The translations under genes and the position numbers were made by a program. A stretch of 64,000 nucleotides of DNA from Brevundimonas sp. GTDB lineage: Bacteria > Pseudomonadota > Alphaproteobacteria > Caulobacterales > Caulobacteraceae. Positions 1 through 9,035 of the stretch are shown here, piece by piece (within the stretch, counting starts at the first letter, position 1; every line of letters begins with the position of its first letter). The notes under the pieces were generated by a model that was not told the DNA's origin, did no database searches, and was given only the letters and a program-made list of their open reading frames with translations. The stretch is taken from positions 62,001 to 126,000 of the forward strand of contig NZ_JAQSDY010000029.1 in the NCBI RefSeq assembly GCF_029946145.1, given 5' to 3'.

Positions 1-2
1 GA

Positions 3-302
3 GCCTATCTCGGGGCGCTCGGCATGCCCCCGGAGGTGCTGCTGATCAAGCGCGTGGCGGCGGTTGGAGGCGACCTGGTCTGCCGACGCGGGAATGAGAT
101 CGCGGCGGCGGACCGGAGCGTACCGGTGCGCGGCCGGGACCACAGGGGCGCGGCGCTTCCGCAGTGGCGGGGGTGCCGTCGCCTCGGGCCGGGCGAACTC
201 TTTCTGCTTGGCGATACGCCGGGGAGTTTCGATAGCCGGTACTTCGGGCCCGTCCGCTGCGACGATGTGGAGGGGGTATTTCGGGAGGCCCTGAGATGGT
301 GA
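3..302 (+). CDS. traF: TraF-like S26 signal peptidase, C-terminal part (5' end outside window)
   Basis: Reading frame is open from the first bases of the window, so the gene starts upstream and only about 99 codons are seen. The segment has S26 peptidase features: a basic 'LIKRVAAVGGD' stretch of the kind that holds the catalytic lysine, and 'LFLLGDTPGSFDSRYFGPV', matching the GD..SxDSRxxGP box of signal peptidase I/TraF. TraF-type peptidases mature the pilin or other exported parts of conjugative type IV machinery in the inner membrane. The following lytic transglycosylase overlaps its stop by 7 bp, which supports a conjugation operon. The family is clear from the motifs; the exact substrate is not visible. 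Confidence 0.85.
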   Translation, partial: AYLGALGMPPEVLLIKRVAAVGGDLVCRRGNEIAAADRSVPVRGRDHRGAALPQWRGCRRLGPGELFLLGDTPGSFDSRYFGPVRCDDVEGVFREALRW

Positions 303-904
303 GATCTGCTTTGGCCGCGACGGCGGTCCTGTTCTGGTCGACAACGGCCCAGGCCCAGTCGGTCGACTGGCGCGACGCCGGTGGCGACCTGTTCGGGCGG
401 CCGGCTATCGTCGAGGCGACAGTGGTGATGGCGGACGCGGGCGGTCCTGAGCCCCGGCTCGCGCCCCTGTCGCAGCCCTTCATGGAGGCGATCGCGCGGG
501 CGGCCGATCGGCACGGCCTCGATCCCAAGCTGCTGCACGCCCTGGTGATCGTCGAGTCCGCCTACCGCGTCGATGCGGTGTCGTCGGCGGGCGCGGGCGG
601 CCTGACCCAGTTGATGCCCGGAACCGCCGCCGACCTCGGGGTCCGGGACCGGTTCGACGTGGAGCAGAACCTGTCCGGCGGGGCCGCCTATCTCGCCCGG
701 CAGATGCTGAGGTTCGGGGACGTCCGGCTGGCCCTGGCGGCCTACAACTCGGGACCGGGCCGCGTCGCCCGGCTCGGCCGCATCCCCGACATCGCGGAGA
801 CCCGAGCCTATGTGGTCGCCGTCGTCGATTGCTACCTCGCCCTGACCGCCGGCCGGGGCGCACGGAACGCGCGCGACTGCCGGGTGCCGGAGGCGGTCCT
901 GTGA
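296..904 (+). CDS. Lytic transglycosylase (SLT domain), conjugation-type
   Basis: 202 aa. Residues 1-21 form a signal peptide ending in AQA, so the protein is periplasmic. The SLT domain runs from about residue 60 to 185, with the catalytic Glu in 'LVIVESAYR', the downstream 'GAGGLTQLMPGTAADLG' box and 'ALAAYNSGPGRV', all typical of soluble lytic transglycosylases. VirB1/TrbN-like enzymes of this kind open peptidoglycan locally for the conjugative channel. The ATG lies inside the end of the traF-like gene and the stop overlaps the next start, so these genes are translationally coupled. A phage or housekeeping role is less likely given the neighbours. Confidence 0.88.
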   Translation: MVRSALAATAVLFWSTTAQAQSVDWRDAGGDLFGRPAIVEATVVMADAGGPEPRLAPLSQPFMEAIARAADRHGLDPKLLHALVIVESAYRVDAVSSAGAGGLTQLMPGTAADLGVRDRFDVEQNLSGGAAYLARQMLRFGDVRLALAAYNSGPGRVARLGRIPDIAETRAYVVAVVDCYLALTAGRGARNARDCRVPEAVL

Positions 905-1182
905 TCCCGGTGATCGAGCCTGTGGAACCGGTCCCTGGCGCGGGGGACGAGGACCTGCTGACCCGAAAGGAAGCCTCGGCCTTCCTGGTCCAGTTCGGCA
1001 TCCGCATGAAGCCGGAGACTCTGGCGCGCCTGTGGTCGACGGGCGGCAACGGGCCGCCATGCCGGCATGTTCGGCACAAGCCCTATTATCCACGCGGGGT
1101 GCTCCGGGACTGGGCCCTGACCCAGGTCGGGGACTTGCGGGCCTCGGCCCCGCCGGCCGCCCGGGGGCGCCGTCATGGCTGA
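901..1182 (+). CDS. Small helix-turn-helix-like conserved protein
   Basis: 93 aa from GTG 901, chosen because the start overlaps the transglycosylase stop (GTGA), as in coupled operons. 'LLTRKEASAFLVQFGIRMKPETLARLW' looks like a MerR/excisionase-type winged helix ('RKEAxxFL...TLxRL'), and 'HKPYYPRGVLRDWA' resembles the wing-plus-last-helix region of such DNA-binding proteins. Genes of this sort are common beside alphaproteobacterial conjugation clusters. The DNA-binding role is inferred from the pattern only; the target is unknown. Confidence 0.6.
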   Translation: MIPVIEPVEPVPGAGDEDLLTRKEASAFLVQFGIRMKPETLARLWSTGGNGPPCRHVRHKPYYPRGVLRDWALTQVGDLRASAPPAARGRRHG

Positions 1183-1381
1183 GATCCAGTACAGCGGCGA
1201 ACGGCGCGTTGCGGTCCCGACCGTGGCGGACCTGCTGGCGCATCCCGCCGTCAGCTATGCGCTGAAGGAGGTGCTTCTCGTCTGGGAGGTGCGCGATCCG
1301 GTCGATGCGGCCCGGGACGCGCGGCTCCTGGCCGAGGTGCTGGAACGGCGGGCCGACGAGGCGGTGTCATGGGCGACCTGA
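1175..1381 (+). CDS. Small hypothetical protein in conjugation operon
   Basis: 68 aa. Starts 8 bp before the previous stop and ends 13 bp into the next gene, the overlapping style of the whole block. There is no recognisable domain: a short mixed N-terminus and a charged helical C-terminal half ('DAARDARLLAEVLERRADE'). It is kept as a gene because of the tight overlaps on both sides and the absence of another frame that would explain the interval. Function unknown. Confidence 0.5.
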   Translation: MAEIQYSGERRVAVPTVADLLAHPAVSYALKEVLLVWEVRDPVDAARDARLLAEVLERRADEAVSWAT

Positions 1382-1782
1382 CGGAGGCGGATACACGGCC
1401 GGGCGGCCGGGATGATCGGCTGCTGGCCTGGCCGGCCGTGCGCGACATCACCGGCCTTAGCCGCACCACAGCGTGGCGGATGCAGAAGACGGGGGACTTC
1501 CCCCTCCCGGTCGTGGTGTCGCCCGGTCGTGTCTGCTGGTGGGAGAGCGAACTGGCGGCCTGGAAGATCGCGCGGGCACCGCGGCGTCCGCCCGAGATGC
1601 GGCTGTTCGAGGCCTCGCCCGACCCGGAACGGCAAGGCGCCAATCGCCCGGTCGACCCCGCGAGCAAGGCGGTTGCGACGACGACCCAGGCCGGTGAGCA
1701 GGTGCAGGCGAGCTCGGCCTCCGTGGGACGCCGGGGCTCCAGGACCTCGCCCGGTCAGATCGCCTTTGACTTCGGGAGCTAG
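1369..1782 (+). CDS. AlpA-family transcriptional regulator
   Basis: 137 aa. Residues 18-62 carry an AlpA/excisionase-type helix-turn-helix: 'LLAWPAVRDITGLSRTTAWRMQKTGDFPLPVVVS' followed by the wing 'VCWWESELAAWKIAR'. AlpA proteins activate or regulate integration and excision genes of prophages and ICEs. The C-terminal 60 residues are low complexity and probably disordered, ending in the short motif 'QIAFDFGS'. Last gene of the overlapping plus-strand set; its stop overlaps the tail of a convergent gene by 4 bp. The AlpA family call is firm; the controlled promoter is unknown. Confidence 0.75.
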   Translation: MGDLTEADTRPGGRDDRLLAWPAVRDITGLSRTTAWRMQKTGDFPLPVVVSPGRVCWWESELAAWKIARAPRRPPEMRLFEASPDPERQGANRPVDPASKAVATTTQAGEQVQASSASVGRRGSRTSPGQIAFDFGS

Positions 1783-2045
1783 GAAGGCCTTTCGTCGGGT
1801 CGGGCGCGCCGGAAGCGCACGCGATCCGCGCCGGCGATCAGGAAGGCGTCGAAGCCAGCGTCGCCCCAGGCCCTGCGCTGCACATGGGTCGTGTCGGGGT
1901 CGGTCGTGTTGGCCCACCACTGGGGACGCCCCGCGCTCTTGGGCAGCATGTAGCCGATCTTGCGCTCCATCTCGGCAAAGGTGAGTTCGAACTCGTCTAA
2001 CTTCTGTCTGCGCAGGTAGTCGCGGAGCGGATCGTATTTCGCCAT
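1779..2045 (-). CDS. DUF7662-like small protein
   Basis: 88 aa. The pattern 'KYDPLRDYLRRQ', 'FELTFAEMERKIGYMLPKSA' and 'WWANTTDPDTTHVQRRAWGDAGF' matches small proteins I know as DUF7662, often found in accessory DNA and sometimes beside restriction or DNA-binding genes. The WW-N...HVQ...W.D.G core probably forms a compact fold; no catalytic residues are evident. Single gene, convergent with the AlpA-like gene. Function unknown. Confidence 0.6.
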   Translation of the reverse strand: MAKYDPLRDYLRRQKLDEFELTFAEMERKIGYMLPKSAGRPQWWANTTDPDTTHVQRRAWGDAGFDAFLIAGADRVRFRRARPDERPS

Positions 2046-2271
2046 TCTCGTAGTAAGCAGTCTCCCGGAGGACCTGCAACTCGTGGATCCTGCCTGCCCG
2101 TCTCATTCGCCTTACGGCTTACGTCGCACCGGCCTTCAAGCACCGCTCGCGACGAGTGGACAAGAGCCAAACGCCGAGTGGTCCTGGACCAGGGTCAGGG
2201 CAGTATGCGGCACTCGACGCTGATTGCGCTTCGTGGGCGAGCAACGTTATGTTGCAAGCGGAGCAATAGCG

Positions 2272-2886
2272 ATGGCAGCGCGAGAAAAACCACGAAACTG
2301 GGGCAAGGCGCTCATAGCCTTCACCATCCTTGCCTTCACCTCGTCGGTCGTCTTCCCTTTCCTTGAGAAATTGGCTGACGAGCATGGAGCGTTCAAGCAT
2401 CCCACCAACCAACTCATCCAGTTCGCGGAGACCGTGATCACGGTGAATGCTTTGTTGCTCGCTTTCGTGGCGAGGCACTACGGAGCACTCATCACCCTCG
2501 CTGTCGGTCTGGCCGCCGGTCTTGCACTCGGTGTGCGGCATGGCCCGACCGTTCGCCGGGTCTTCGTCGACGTGTGGCGCACCGTCGGCGGCGGGACCGG
2601 CGAGCCGGCCGGGACGGACGTCGTCCTCGCCTTGAAGGACGAGGCGGTACGGATTGCGGGATCCGCCGCCGATGGGACAGTGCTCTTGACGACTCTCGCG
2701 GCGTCGGCGGTCATTCCTTCGGACACGACGTCGTTCCAGCGGCGCTCGTTCGCCCGTCTGGCAGGCGATGAGCTCATCGCCGAAGGCCTGGCAGTCGATC
2801 CGACGGGTCGAGGCGAAGTCTTCAAGCTCCAACCCGGCGGGCTGATCCGCCGGGGCCTCAAGAGTCCTTCGGACCATCCGGGGTAG
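2272..2886 (+). CDS. Hypothetical membrane protein
   Basis: 204 aa from ATG 2272; an in-frame ATG at 2224 would add 16 unconvincing residues. Two or three hydrophobic segments lie in the first 100 residues ('ALIAFTILAFTSSVVFPFL', 'VITVNALLLAFVA', 'ALITLAVGLAAGLALGV'), followed by a soluble C-terminal half of about 110 residues. No known domain recognised. Its 3' end overlaps the end of the convergent P-loop ATPase gene by 29 bp. The pair could belong to one module (membrane protein plus ATPase), but the convergent layout gives only weak support for that. Confidence 0.55.
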   Translation: MAAREKPRNWGKALIAFTILAFTSSVVFPFLEKLADEHGAFKHPTNQLIQFAETVITVNALLLAFVARHYGALITLAVGLAAGLALGVRHGPTVRRVFVDVWRTVGGGTGEPAGTDVVLALKDEAVRIAGSAADGTVLLTTLAASAVIPSDTTSFQRRSFARLAGDELIAEGLAVDPTGRGEVFKLQPGGLIRRGLKSPSDHPG

Positions 2887-4426
2887 CCTCTCCATCCTTT
2901 CCGGGACCGGCGCCGGAGCGGCCTTCTTCCTCGCGATGCCGCTTTCTCGCCTTCGACCCCGGACGATTCCGCTTCTGACCCGCGGCCTTTGCTTCGCCGA
3001 AAGTCCGCAACTGTCCGCCTGCCTTGAACGTCCCCAGGTCGTTTATCTGCAGGCCCTTGGCGAAGACCGGATGCAGTTCCCAGGAGATGTTGTGCTCGGC
3101 GCTCCACGAGGCCAGCAGGCTCGGACGATCCGAGTACCCATACCAGCGGTAATCGCGGCCGAGTTGCTGCTTTGCGCGCAGCACCTCGACCATGTAGAGG
3201 AGACGGGCGATCTTGAGCGGCGGGCTTGTATCGCCTTCGGCGACGGGCCAGTCGTAGTGGGGCGTCACATTGAGGACGTGGCTGTTGATGAACTGTCTGA
3301 GTTCATCCGACGACCCAAACGTCGTGCGCCTCGGGCCCACCATCTTGTTGATGTACTCGGCCAACTTCGGGGCGTGGAACGCGTGTTCGCCGGCCAGATA
3401 CTGGACTCGATTGTTTCCGTAGTCGTGCATGGCCTTACGCAAGGCGATCTTGTCGGCGTAGTCGTCGGGCGCTTCCCTCAGCGCCAGTCCACAGAACTCG
3501 AGCATCCAGCGTGGCCTTCCAAGAGCGATCGTATGGAAGCCGTGGTAGTCGCGGCCGGACTTGGCCGAGAAACCCGCGTCGAAATCTTCGAAGAAGTGTG
3601 AGACGCGGTCCTCATCGGTTTCCTCGTTCTCGTCGGGCGTAAGCTGGAGATCGCCGGCGCGCGTCTGCTCGCCCTCGAAATTGGCTATCCGCCGTCCGAG
3701 GATGCCGACGAGTTCGTCCGCCGACCACGCGATCGTCTCCTCATGGGATCGCAGCGTCTGGACACCGTCGAAGCGGGTTAGAAGATTGGTCATGATGTGC
3801 GGACGTATCGTCACCCTGACCCGAACATTCGGAATTTCTGTCAGGCTCTTGCAAGCGTGCATCAGCCCGGCGAGCCGCCGGTCCTCGCGGGGCACATCCT
3901 CGTAGTGGATGTCCATCTCGTCGATCAGGAGCCAGAACTCACAGTCGGCCTTCTGGACGATGCGCACCAGGACGCCCTCCGAAGCCGCTGCGATGGGATC
4001 GTCTGGCGCGTCTTCCCGCTCGAGCAGGCCGTCCCTTTCGGCGAGTTCAACCGCCACTCGTTCTTCGCGGGTCTTCGGCACGCCGATCCGGGCACCCACC
4101 TGAGCGGCCATCCACTCCAGCGCCTTCAAGCGCCACTTCTGAATTGCATCGCGTGTTGTCTCGCTGTCGCCGAGAGCAATGCCATCCTTCGCGTATCGCT
4201 TGATCACGACGTTGCGTGTAGGCGAGGCGGTGCGCAGCTCCGCTTCGTGACTGAGCAACAGGCCGCTCTTGCCGCAGCCGCGCGGGGCGTTGATGATGGC
4301 GAGGCGATTGTCGGGCGCGATCAGCCTGTCCAGAAGGTCTCGACGCTTCAGCGCGTATTTGAGGAAGTTGTCGTCATCCTGGGCAAGCTCCTTGCCCAGC
4401 AGCTTCCTGATCTTCGCTTCTTCCAT
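2858..4426 (-). CDS. P-loop ATPase, Sll1717/KAP-like
   Basis: 522 aa from ATG 4426; the frame is open further upstream but the extra 98 residues look non-coding (Pro/Arg/Ser-rich). Walker A is 'APRGCGKSG' at residues 47-55 and Walker B is 'FWLLIDEMDIHYED'. An Arg-rich sensor-like segment follows ('VRVRVTIRPHIMTNLLTRF'). The C-terminus is strongly basic and charged (residues 480-522) and may bind nucleic acid. This layout fits STAND/KAP-like or Sll1717-family P-loop ATPases common in defence islands. No effector domain is visible in the same chain. A defence role is only inferred from the neighbourhood. Confidence 0.7.
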   Translation of the reverse strand: MEEAKIRKLLGKELAQDDDNFLKYALKRRDLLDRLIAPDNRLAIINAPRGCGKSGLLLSHEAELRTASPTRNVVIKRYAKDGIALGDSETTRDAIQKWRLKALEWMAAQVGARIGVPKTREERVAVELAERDGLLEREDAPDDPIAAASEGVLVRIVQKADCEFWLLIDEMDIHYEDVPREDRRLAGLMHACKSLTEIPNVRVRVTIRPHIMTNLLTRFDGVQTLRSHEETIAWSADELVGILGRRIANFEGEQTRAGDLQLTPDENEETDEDRVSHFFEDFDAGFSAKSGRDYHGFHTIALGRPRWMLEFCGLALREAPDDYADKIALRKAMHDYGNNRVQYLAGEHAFHAPKLAEYINKMVGPRRTTFGSSDELRQFINSHVLNVTPHYDWPVAEGDTSPPLKIARLLYMVEVLRAKQQLGRDYRWYGYSDRPSLLASWSAEHNISWELHPVFAKGLQINDLGTFKAGGQLRTFGEAKAAGQKRNRPGSKARKRHREEEGRSGAGPGKDGEATPDGPKDS

Positions 4427-4629
4427 GCACGCCTCCCGCGACGCGCCACGTTGGCCGAACGCCGGATGTTCAACAATCCTCCGTTGCACCTTTTTACGCC
4501 TGTCGAAAGGCGGAAGCAGTCCCGATGACGGCGGCCGGGTTTGAGGCCAAGGGTTGTCCAAGGCCTCGGCCTGGTTGAGGGACGCCCCGCGGCGGATGCC
4601 AGGTTCCGTACGCCCGGGCAGGTCGAGCG

Positions 4630-6405
4630 TCAGACATCTGGACCAATGCGAAGACGGCCTTCGGGACGCGGCATCTTCTTGTCCTTGGCCGCGACCGGCG
4701 GCTGGAACACGGTTGTCCAAAGGTCGGCGACGGCGCCGAGGCGCTGGTGTATGCGGTCGCGGTCGCCGGCTGCCTTCTTGTAGCTCAGCGGCTTGTCATA
4801 GGCCGCGAGGAAGGCGTCGAAGCCGCCCTCGGTCCAGACGGCGTCGAGCGATCTGACGGCGTCCTCGAGCTGGTCGTAGGCGACCAGGGCGCGTCGCCAC
4901 CGGTGCTCGTCGAAGTTCAGGGCGCCCCCGGCGAAACCGGCTCCCACCGCCTTGCCGTAGCCCATTAGCGCCAGCGAGCGCGCCTTCGGCATCGAGAGGT
5001 TCAGGCCGCCCTCGTCAGGCGACAGGTAGACGCGGGCGATGCGTTCGCGCTGGCCGGGCATCACGGACAGCAGGGCGTCCTGCCAGTCCTTGGCCGAGCC
5101 AAGCAGACCCATGGCGAAGGCGGGCGCGGAACGGACCTCGGCCACCGCGAGGCCAAGGCCGTCCCCGGCGGTCTTCGGGATCAGCACCCGGGGGCCATTG
5201 AGCGGCATGCCCTTCGGGAGGGCCTCCAGGCTCAAGGCGAAGGTCGGACGCGCGGGCAGCAGGGTGTCGAACATGTGGATGGGGAAGTTGCTGCTGAGGC
5301 CTCCGTCGGTGAACAGCACCGGGTCCCACGGGACATTGGCCCGCGCCGGTGCGGCGGCCGACCGGGGCGCGGGGGCGAGCAAGGCCATCAAGGACGCCTT
5401 CTCGACGTTCCAGAACCGCATCGGCACCGCCCGGAAGAGGAACGGGAAACTCAGGCTCATTCGCACCGCGACGATCACGGGCAGGTCCCTTGCCGAGGGG
5501 AATTTCTCCAGGGCCGGGTTGCGGCCGTGGCGGCCCGCCCGCGCCGCCATGAAGTTCAGGACCGGTTGGGGGAACAGGCGAGCCCAGTCGTCGGCCAGGA
5601 AGGCCATGACGGCCTCGATCCGGGGCAGGCTGTGCGGGCGGTGTTGCGACAGGTTGGTCGTGATCATCTCAAGGTCGATCACAGGCCGGGTCTCGTCCGG
5701 CCCTTCAAGGTCGCCGAAGGTCAGGATCCGGTCGCCGGGCTCCGCCCCGAAGGCGATGTCCTGCAGGGCGGCGTGAAGCCAGTCGACGAGCGCCGGCCCC
5801 TCATGCCCCGGCTGGCGGATCCCCGGGCACATTCCGAAGTCGTCCGACGCAAGGGCCGAGGCGAAGCCGATCATCCGCACGACGATCGCGACGAGGAAAC
5901 CCACGACACCGCCCAGGACGGCGCCGGCCAAGCCGGCGCCGAGCAGGAGCATCGCCAGGACGCCGCCGATCGTTCCCGCGAGGCTCGTCCCCCAGAACAC
6001 CCGCGGCAGGTTCCAGAGCCACCGAAGGCCGCCTGTGCCGGCCTGTCCGCGCAGGAGATAATCCATCAGCGGGGCGTACCGGGGAGAGGGCTGGAACAGC
6101 GTCGGCAGGATGTCCGGCAACGCGTCGCACCAGCGCTGAAGCCTGACGAAACCGGCGGGATCATTCCCGACGGTGCGCGCATATTCCGCCGCGGCCGCGA
6201 AGGCCGCGGCGATCGCGCCGGCCGAGGTGCCGCCGATCGACTTGAAGCGATAGACGCGGGCCAGTTCGAGCACGGCATAGGGATAGACGACGCCGGAGGT
6301 CACACCGCCCTTCATCACAAGGTCGCACACCTTGTCGGGCACGCTGAAATCCTCGGGGGCGTAGGGCTCCAGCGGCGGAGCGGCCCGGGCGTCGGGTTCG
6401 GTCAT
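4630..6405 (-). CDS. Patatin-like phospholipase with internal membrane segments
   Basis: 591 aa from ATG 6405, which overlaps the stop of the upstream hydrolase gene (ATGA). The patatin core starts with an oxyanion-type 'VMKGGVTSGVVYPYA' and the nucleophile elbow GTSAG at residues 59-63 (Ser61). The matching catalytic Asp is in 'FTDGGLSSNFP'. Between them, around residues 130-180, a Gly/Ala/Leu/Val-rich stretch probably forms two membrane segments, unusual for a simple cytosolic patatin. The expected reaction is hydrolysis of acyl esters in phospholipids. Last gene of a four-gene operon (9346 down to 4630). Could be an effector acting on membranes, or an ordinary lipid hydrolase. Confidence 0.85.
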   Translation of the reverse strand: MTEPDARAAPPLEPYAPEDFSVPDKVCDLVMKGGVTSGVVYPYAVLELARVYRFKSIGGTSAGAIAAAFAAAAEYARTVGNDPAGFVRLQRWCDALPDILPTLFQPSPRYAPLMDYLLRGQAGTGGLRWLWNLPRVFWGTSLAGTIGGVLAMLLLGAGLAGAVLGGVVGFLVAIVVRMIGFASALASDDFGMCPGIRQPGHEGPALVDWLHAALQDIAFGAEPGDRILTFGDLEGPDETRPVIDLEMITTNLSQHRPHSLPRIEAVMAFLADDWARLFPQPVLNFMAARAGRHGRNPALEKFPSARDLPVIVAVRMSLSFPFLFRAVPMRFWNVEKASLMALLAPAPRSAAAPARANVPWDPVLFTDGGLSSNFPIHMFDTLLPARPTFALSLEALPKGMPLNGPRVLIPKTAGDGLGLAVAEVRSAPAFAMGLLGSAKDWQDALLSVMPGQRERIARVYLSPDEGGLNLSMPKARSLALMGYGKAVGAGFAGGALNFDEHRWRRALVAYDQLEDAVRSLDAVWTEGGFDAFLAAYDKPLSYKKAAGDRDRIHQRLGAVADLWTTVFQPPVAAKDKKMPRPEGRLRIGPDV

Positions 6406-7505
6406 GGCGCCTCGAAGGGCTGGAGGGCGGCGTCGCAGCCGGGTGTCAGGATCTCGCAGAGGATCGTCAGGCCGTTTTCGCCCGAGAGCCGGAACAGCAC
6501 CGTGCCATTGTCGAAGGTGTTGACGATGGCGGAACTGACATAGCGGACCTCCTGACGCGCGCCGACGCCGCAGGACACCGGGTATCGCTCCGCGATGGGG
6601 CGCGCGGTGGCCGCGAAGCGGGCCACCACCTCGCACTGGGGATGGCCGAAGCGAACGGCCACCGACGCGCTGAAGGCCCCGACCGTCGGGCGCCAGGCGT
6701 CGACCCACGGCGGATTGTTGCTGCCCGCCGTCCGGGCGCCGTGGTGGGATCCCATGAGTACGGTGTCGCCTGAGAGGACGAGGCCGGCGGCCTCGGCGTT
6801 GCGCAGGGCGGCCTGCTGGGTGGAGCCTTCCGCGTCTCCGGCCATGACCACCGACACACCGCCGTGACGGACCCTGATGACGGCGCTGTCGGCGTTCTTG
6901 CGAGAGTCGACGGCCGTGGTCGGCGCAGACTGGAGATAGGAGGCGACCAGCACATCGACGCTGACGCCACCGCACGACAGTTCGGGATCCGCCGCCGAGA
7001 AGGCGTTCGGCGCCCAGACCGCCACGTCGCCGCCGGACGCCTCGACCGCCTGGAGCCAGCCGTCGATCTGGGCCAGCTTACCGCTCGGGCCCCGGTAGTC
7101 GGCCCTGAGTCCGCCGAGCCGGACCCGATCGACGCGGGAAGCGTCGAGGTTGTGCAGCAGCGAATAGTGATCCTCGTCGCCGTGGGAGACGATCACCGTG
7201 ACGGTCTCATCGACGGCGAGCCGGTCGCGGACCCAGTCGACCACCGCCGGGATCGAGACGGCGGGCCTCGCCCCCTTGCTTCCGCAGTCGATCAGCAGCG
7301 CCGTTCGCCGGTCCGGACAATCCACGTAGACGCATGAGCCCTGGCCGATGTCGAGCATCCAGACATCAAGCGGCGGCGGCAGGGCGGGTGCGAAGGCCGG
7401 TGGTGCGGCGAAGAGCGGAGCGGGCCGCGGCGGCGGACTTGCCGGAGAGACCTGGGGCGCGGACAGCACGGCCGCAGCAGCAAACGCGAGAACGTCGAAC
7501 GCCAT
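6402..7505 (-). CDS. Secreted MBL-fold hydrolase, ComEC C-terminal type
   Basis: 367 aa. An N-terminal hydrophobic segment then a Pro-rich linker (residues 5-45) suggest export or membrane anchoring. The metallo-beta-lactamase fold is shown by 'VWMLDIGQGSCVYVDCP', 'LLIDCGSK' and the metal motif 'SHGDEDH' (residues 107-113), the HxDxDH variant seen in ComEC/Rec2-like hydrolases, plus 'VVMAGDAE' and 'VLMGSHHGA'. These features match the nuclease-like or phosphodiesterase ComEC domain rather than a beta-lactamase. Start and stop both fall in the operon: 66 bp after the barrel gene and 4-bp overlap with the patatin. Substrate unknown. Confidence 0.8.
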   Translation of the reverse strand: MAFDVLAFAAAAVLSAPQVSPASPPPRPAPLFAAPPAFAPALPPPLDVWMLDIGQGSCVYVDCPDRRTALLIDCGSKGARPAVSIPAVVDWVRDRLAVDETVTVIVSHGDEDHYSLLHNLDASRVDRVRLGGLRADYRGPSGKLAQIDGWLQAVEASGGDVAVWAPNAFSAADPELSCGGVSVDVLVASYLQSAPTTAVDSRKNADSAVIRVRHGGVSVVMAGDAEGSTQQAALRNAEAAGLVLSGDTVLMGSHHGARTAGSNNPPWVDAWRPTVGAFSASVAVRFGHPQCEVVARFAATARPIAERYPVSCGVGARQEVRYVSSAIVNTFDNGTVLFRLSGENGLTILCEILTPGCDAALQPFEAP

Positions 7506-7571
7506 CGTCAGCCTCCCTTGTTTCGCGGGCCGTCAGGACGCCGCGTGTTCGTCGCAGGGCTACCCGGCGCC

Positions 7572-9035
7572 TTAGTACCGGAACCCCACGGACACCTTGG
7601 TCTGTTCCTCGGGCTGGAGCGTCTCGAAATTCACGCCGTCGATCCGCGTGAGGCCGATGGAGACGTTGGACTTCGGGACCTTGTAGGTCAGGCTGATCGA
7701 GAGGCGGTCAGGATCGTCGAGCCCGCCGGAGACGATGCCGAGGTAGCGGTACTCCGCCGTCAGCAGGAAAGGCGCGAGCGCCTCGTTGTCGGGTAGGGAC
7801 AGGCCGAGCGCGATCTCGCCGCCCACCCCGAAGAATTGGTCGTCGTCCAGGGTGGCGAGGTCGAGGCTCCGGCCCGCCTCGACGACATGGGTCCATTCCG
7901 CAGAGACACCCAGGCGGCACGTCCACTGCAAGGGGCCGACCTGACCGGTGATGTCGCAGAGCGGGCCGGCGCCGCCGAGGTCCAGCGAGATGTCGTTGAG
8001 GAAGACGCGGGCCCGAAGGGTCTCTGAGTCCTGGGCGAAATTATAGGTCGGATAGGCCGTGACCCCGAGGGTGCCGTAGATAAGGCCCGGCGTGTTCGAC
8101 GGGCCGATGGGATGGCGGAACAGGATCCCGGGGCTGAGCGCGCGAATGTCCTTGCTGTCGTCATCGTCGCCCGATGCGTCCGTCTCCGTGGACGTCTCCA
8201 CGTAGTGAATAAAGCCGAACACGCTGTCCGTTCGGGTCAGGTTGCGGCCCCAGCCGAGCACGGCCTCGATCGCGACGCTCTCCTCGCCCTTCTGGTCGTT
8301 GTCGGTAAAGGCTAGGGTGGCGTCAGACGCCTTCTTGTACGCTTCGCCCGGAGTCTGGGCGCCGGGCGCCAAACGGGGCACGGCCAGGTCGTCGATCCGG
8401 CCCCGAAACGCGATGACGCCGCCCGGGGGAGCAGCCTCTCGGGATCCTGGGCCGGGGCCAAACGACGACGGACCGTCTCTCGCTGGCGTGGTGGGCGCCG
8501 GAGCCGGCCCACATTCAATCACCGCCTGGGAGGTCGCCACGCCCAAGACGGGCGCAAGCAGCCGCTCAAGCAATAGCTTCTGCTCAGCCGCCGTGCCCGC
8601 GGCTCCGGCTTCAGGTCCGGCCCTGAACGACGCGGACGGCGCCGCGCCGCGGATGGACTGCACATACTCCACCAGGCCGGAACGGATCTGGGTGAGGGTT
8701 TCGTGGAGCGTAGCGCTAATCCCCGCCTCCATCGCCTCGGCCTGGATCAGATCGGCCGAAGCCAGGATCCAGCCTGCGAAGGCTGCCTCCGCCGTGGGTG
8801 TCGACGCCGCTGCTGCCGGCGGCGGGGGCAGAGCGAAAGGGTTCAGGCTGTAGGTCTTGGCCAACTCGCCGAGCATGGGCGCGACACGCACGCCGGGGCT
8901 GTCGGCTCGGCAAAGAAAGGCCCGTGTCGCCGGGGTGAAGACCGCAGTGATCTTCGCATCCGGGATCGCCTGTGCATGGGCTGCCCCCGAGACGCCAGCA
9001 AGCAGGCCGGCGGCGAGCAGGCCGGCTCTCCTCAT
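7572..9035 (-). CDS. Outer-membrane beta-barrel-like secreted protein
   Basis: 487 aa from ATG 9035 (4-bp overlap with the upstream gene); a longer frame upstream is not signal-like. Signal peptide 'LLAAGLLAGVSGAAHAQA' at the N-terminus. An Ala/Pro-rich middle (residues about 70-200) is followed by repeated alternating hydrophobic/polar strands rich in aromatic residues, such as 'LIYGTLGVTAYPTYNFAQ' and 'FLLTAEYRYLGIVSG'. The chain ends in 'KVSVGFRY', a C-terminal aromatic signature of outer-membrane barrels recognised by BamA. Probably an outer-membrane protein; function not recognised. Co-transcribed with the MBL hydrolase and patatin. Confidence 0.65.
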   Translation of the reverse strand: MRRAGLLAAGLLAGVSGAAHAQAIPDAKITAVFTPATRAFLCRADSPGVRVAPMLGELAKTYSLNPFALPPPPAAAASTPTAEAAFAGWILASADLIQAEAMEAGISATLHETLTQIRSGLVEYVQSIRGAAPSASFRAGPEAGAAGTAAEQKLLLERLLAPVLGVATSQAVIECGPAPAPTTPARDGPSSFGPGPGSREAAPPGGVIAFRGRIDDLAVPRLAPGAQTPGEAYKKASDATLAFTDNDQKGEESVAIEAVLGWGRNLTRTDSVFGFIHYVETSTETDASGDDDDSKDIRALSPGILFRHPIGPSNTPGLIYGTLGVTAYPTYNFAQDSETLRARVFLNDISLDLGGAGPLCDITGQVGPLQWTCRLGVSAEWTHVVEAGRSLDLATLDDDQFFGVGGEIALGLSLPDNEALAPFLLTAEYRYLGIVSGGLDDPDRLSISLTYKVPKSNVSIGLTRIDGVNFETLQPEEQTKVSVGFRY

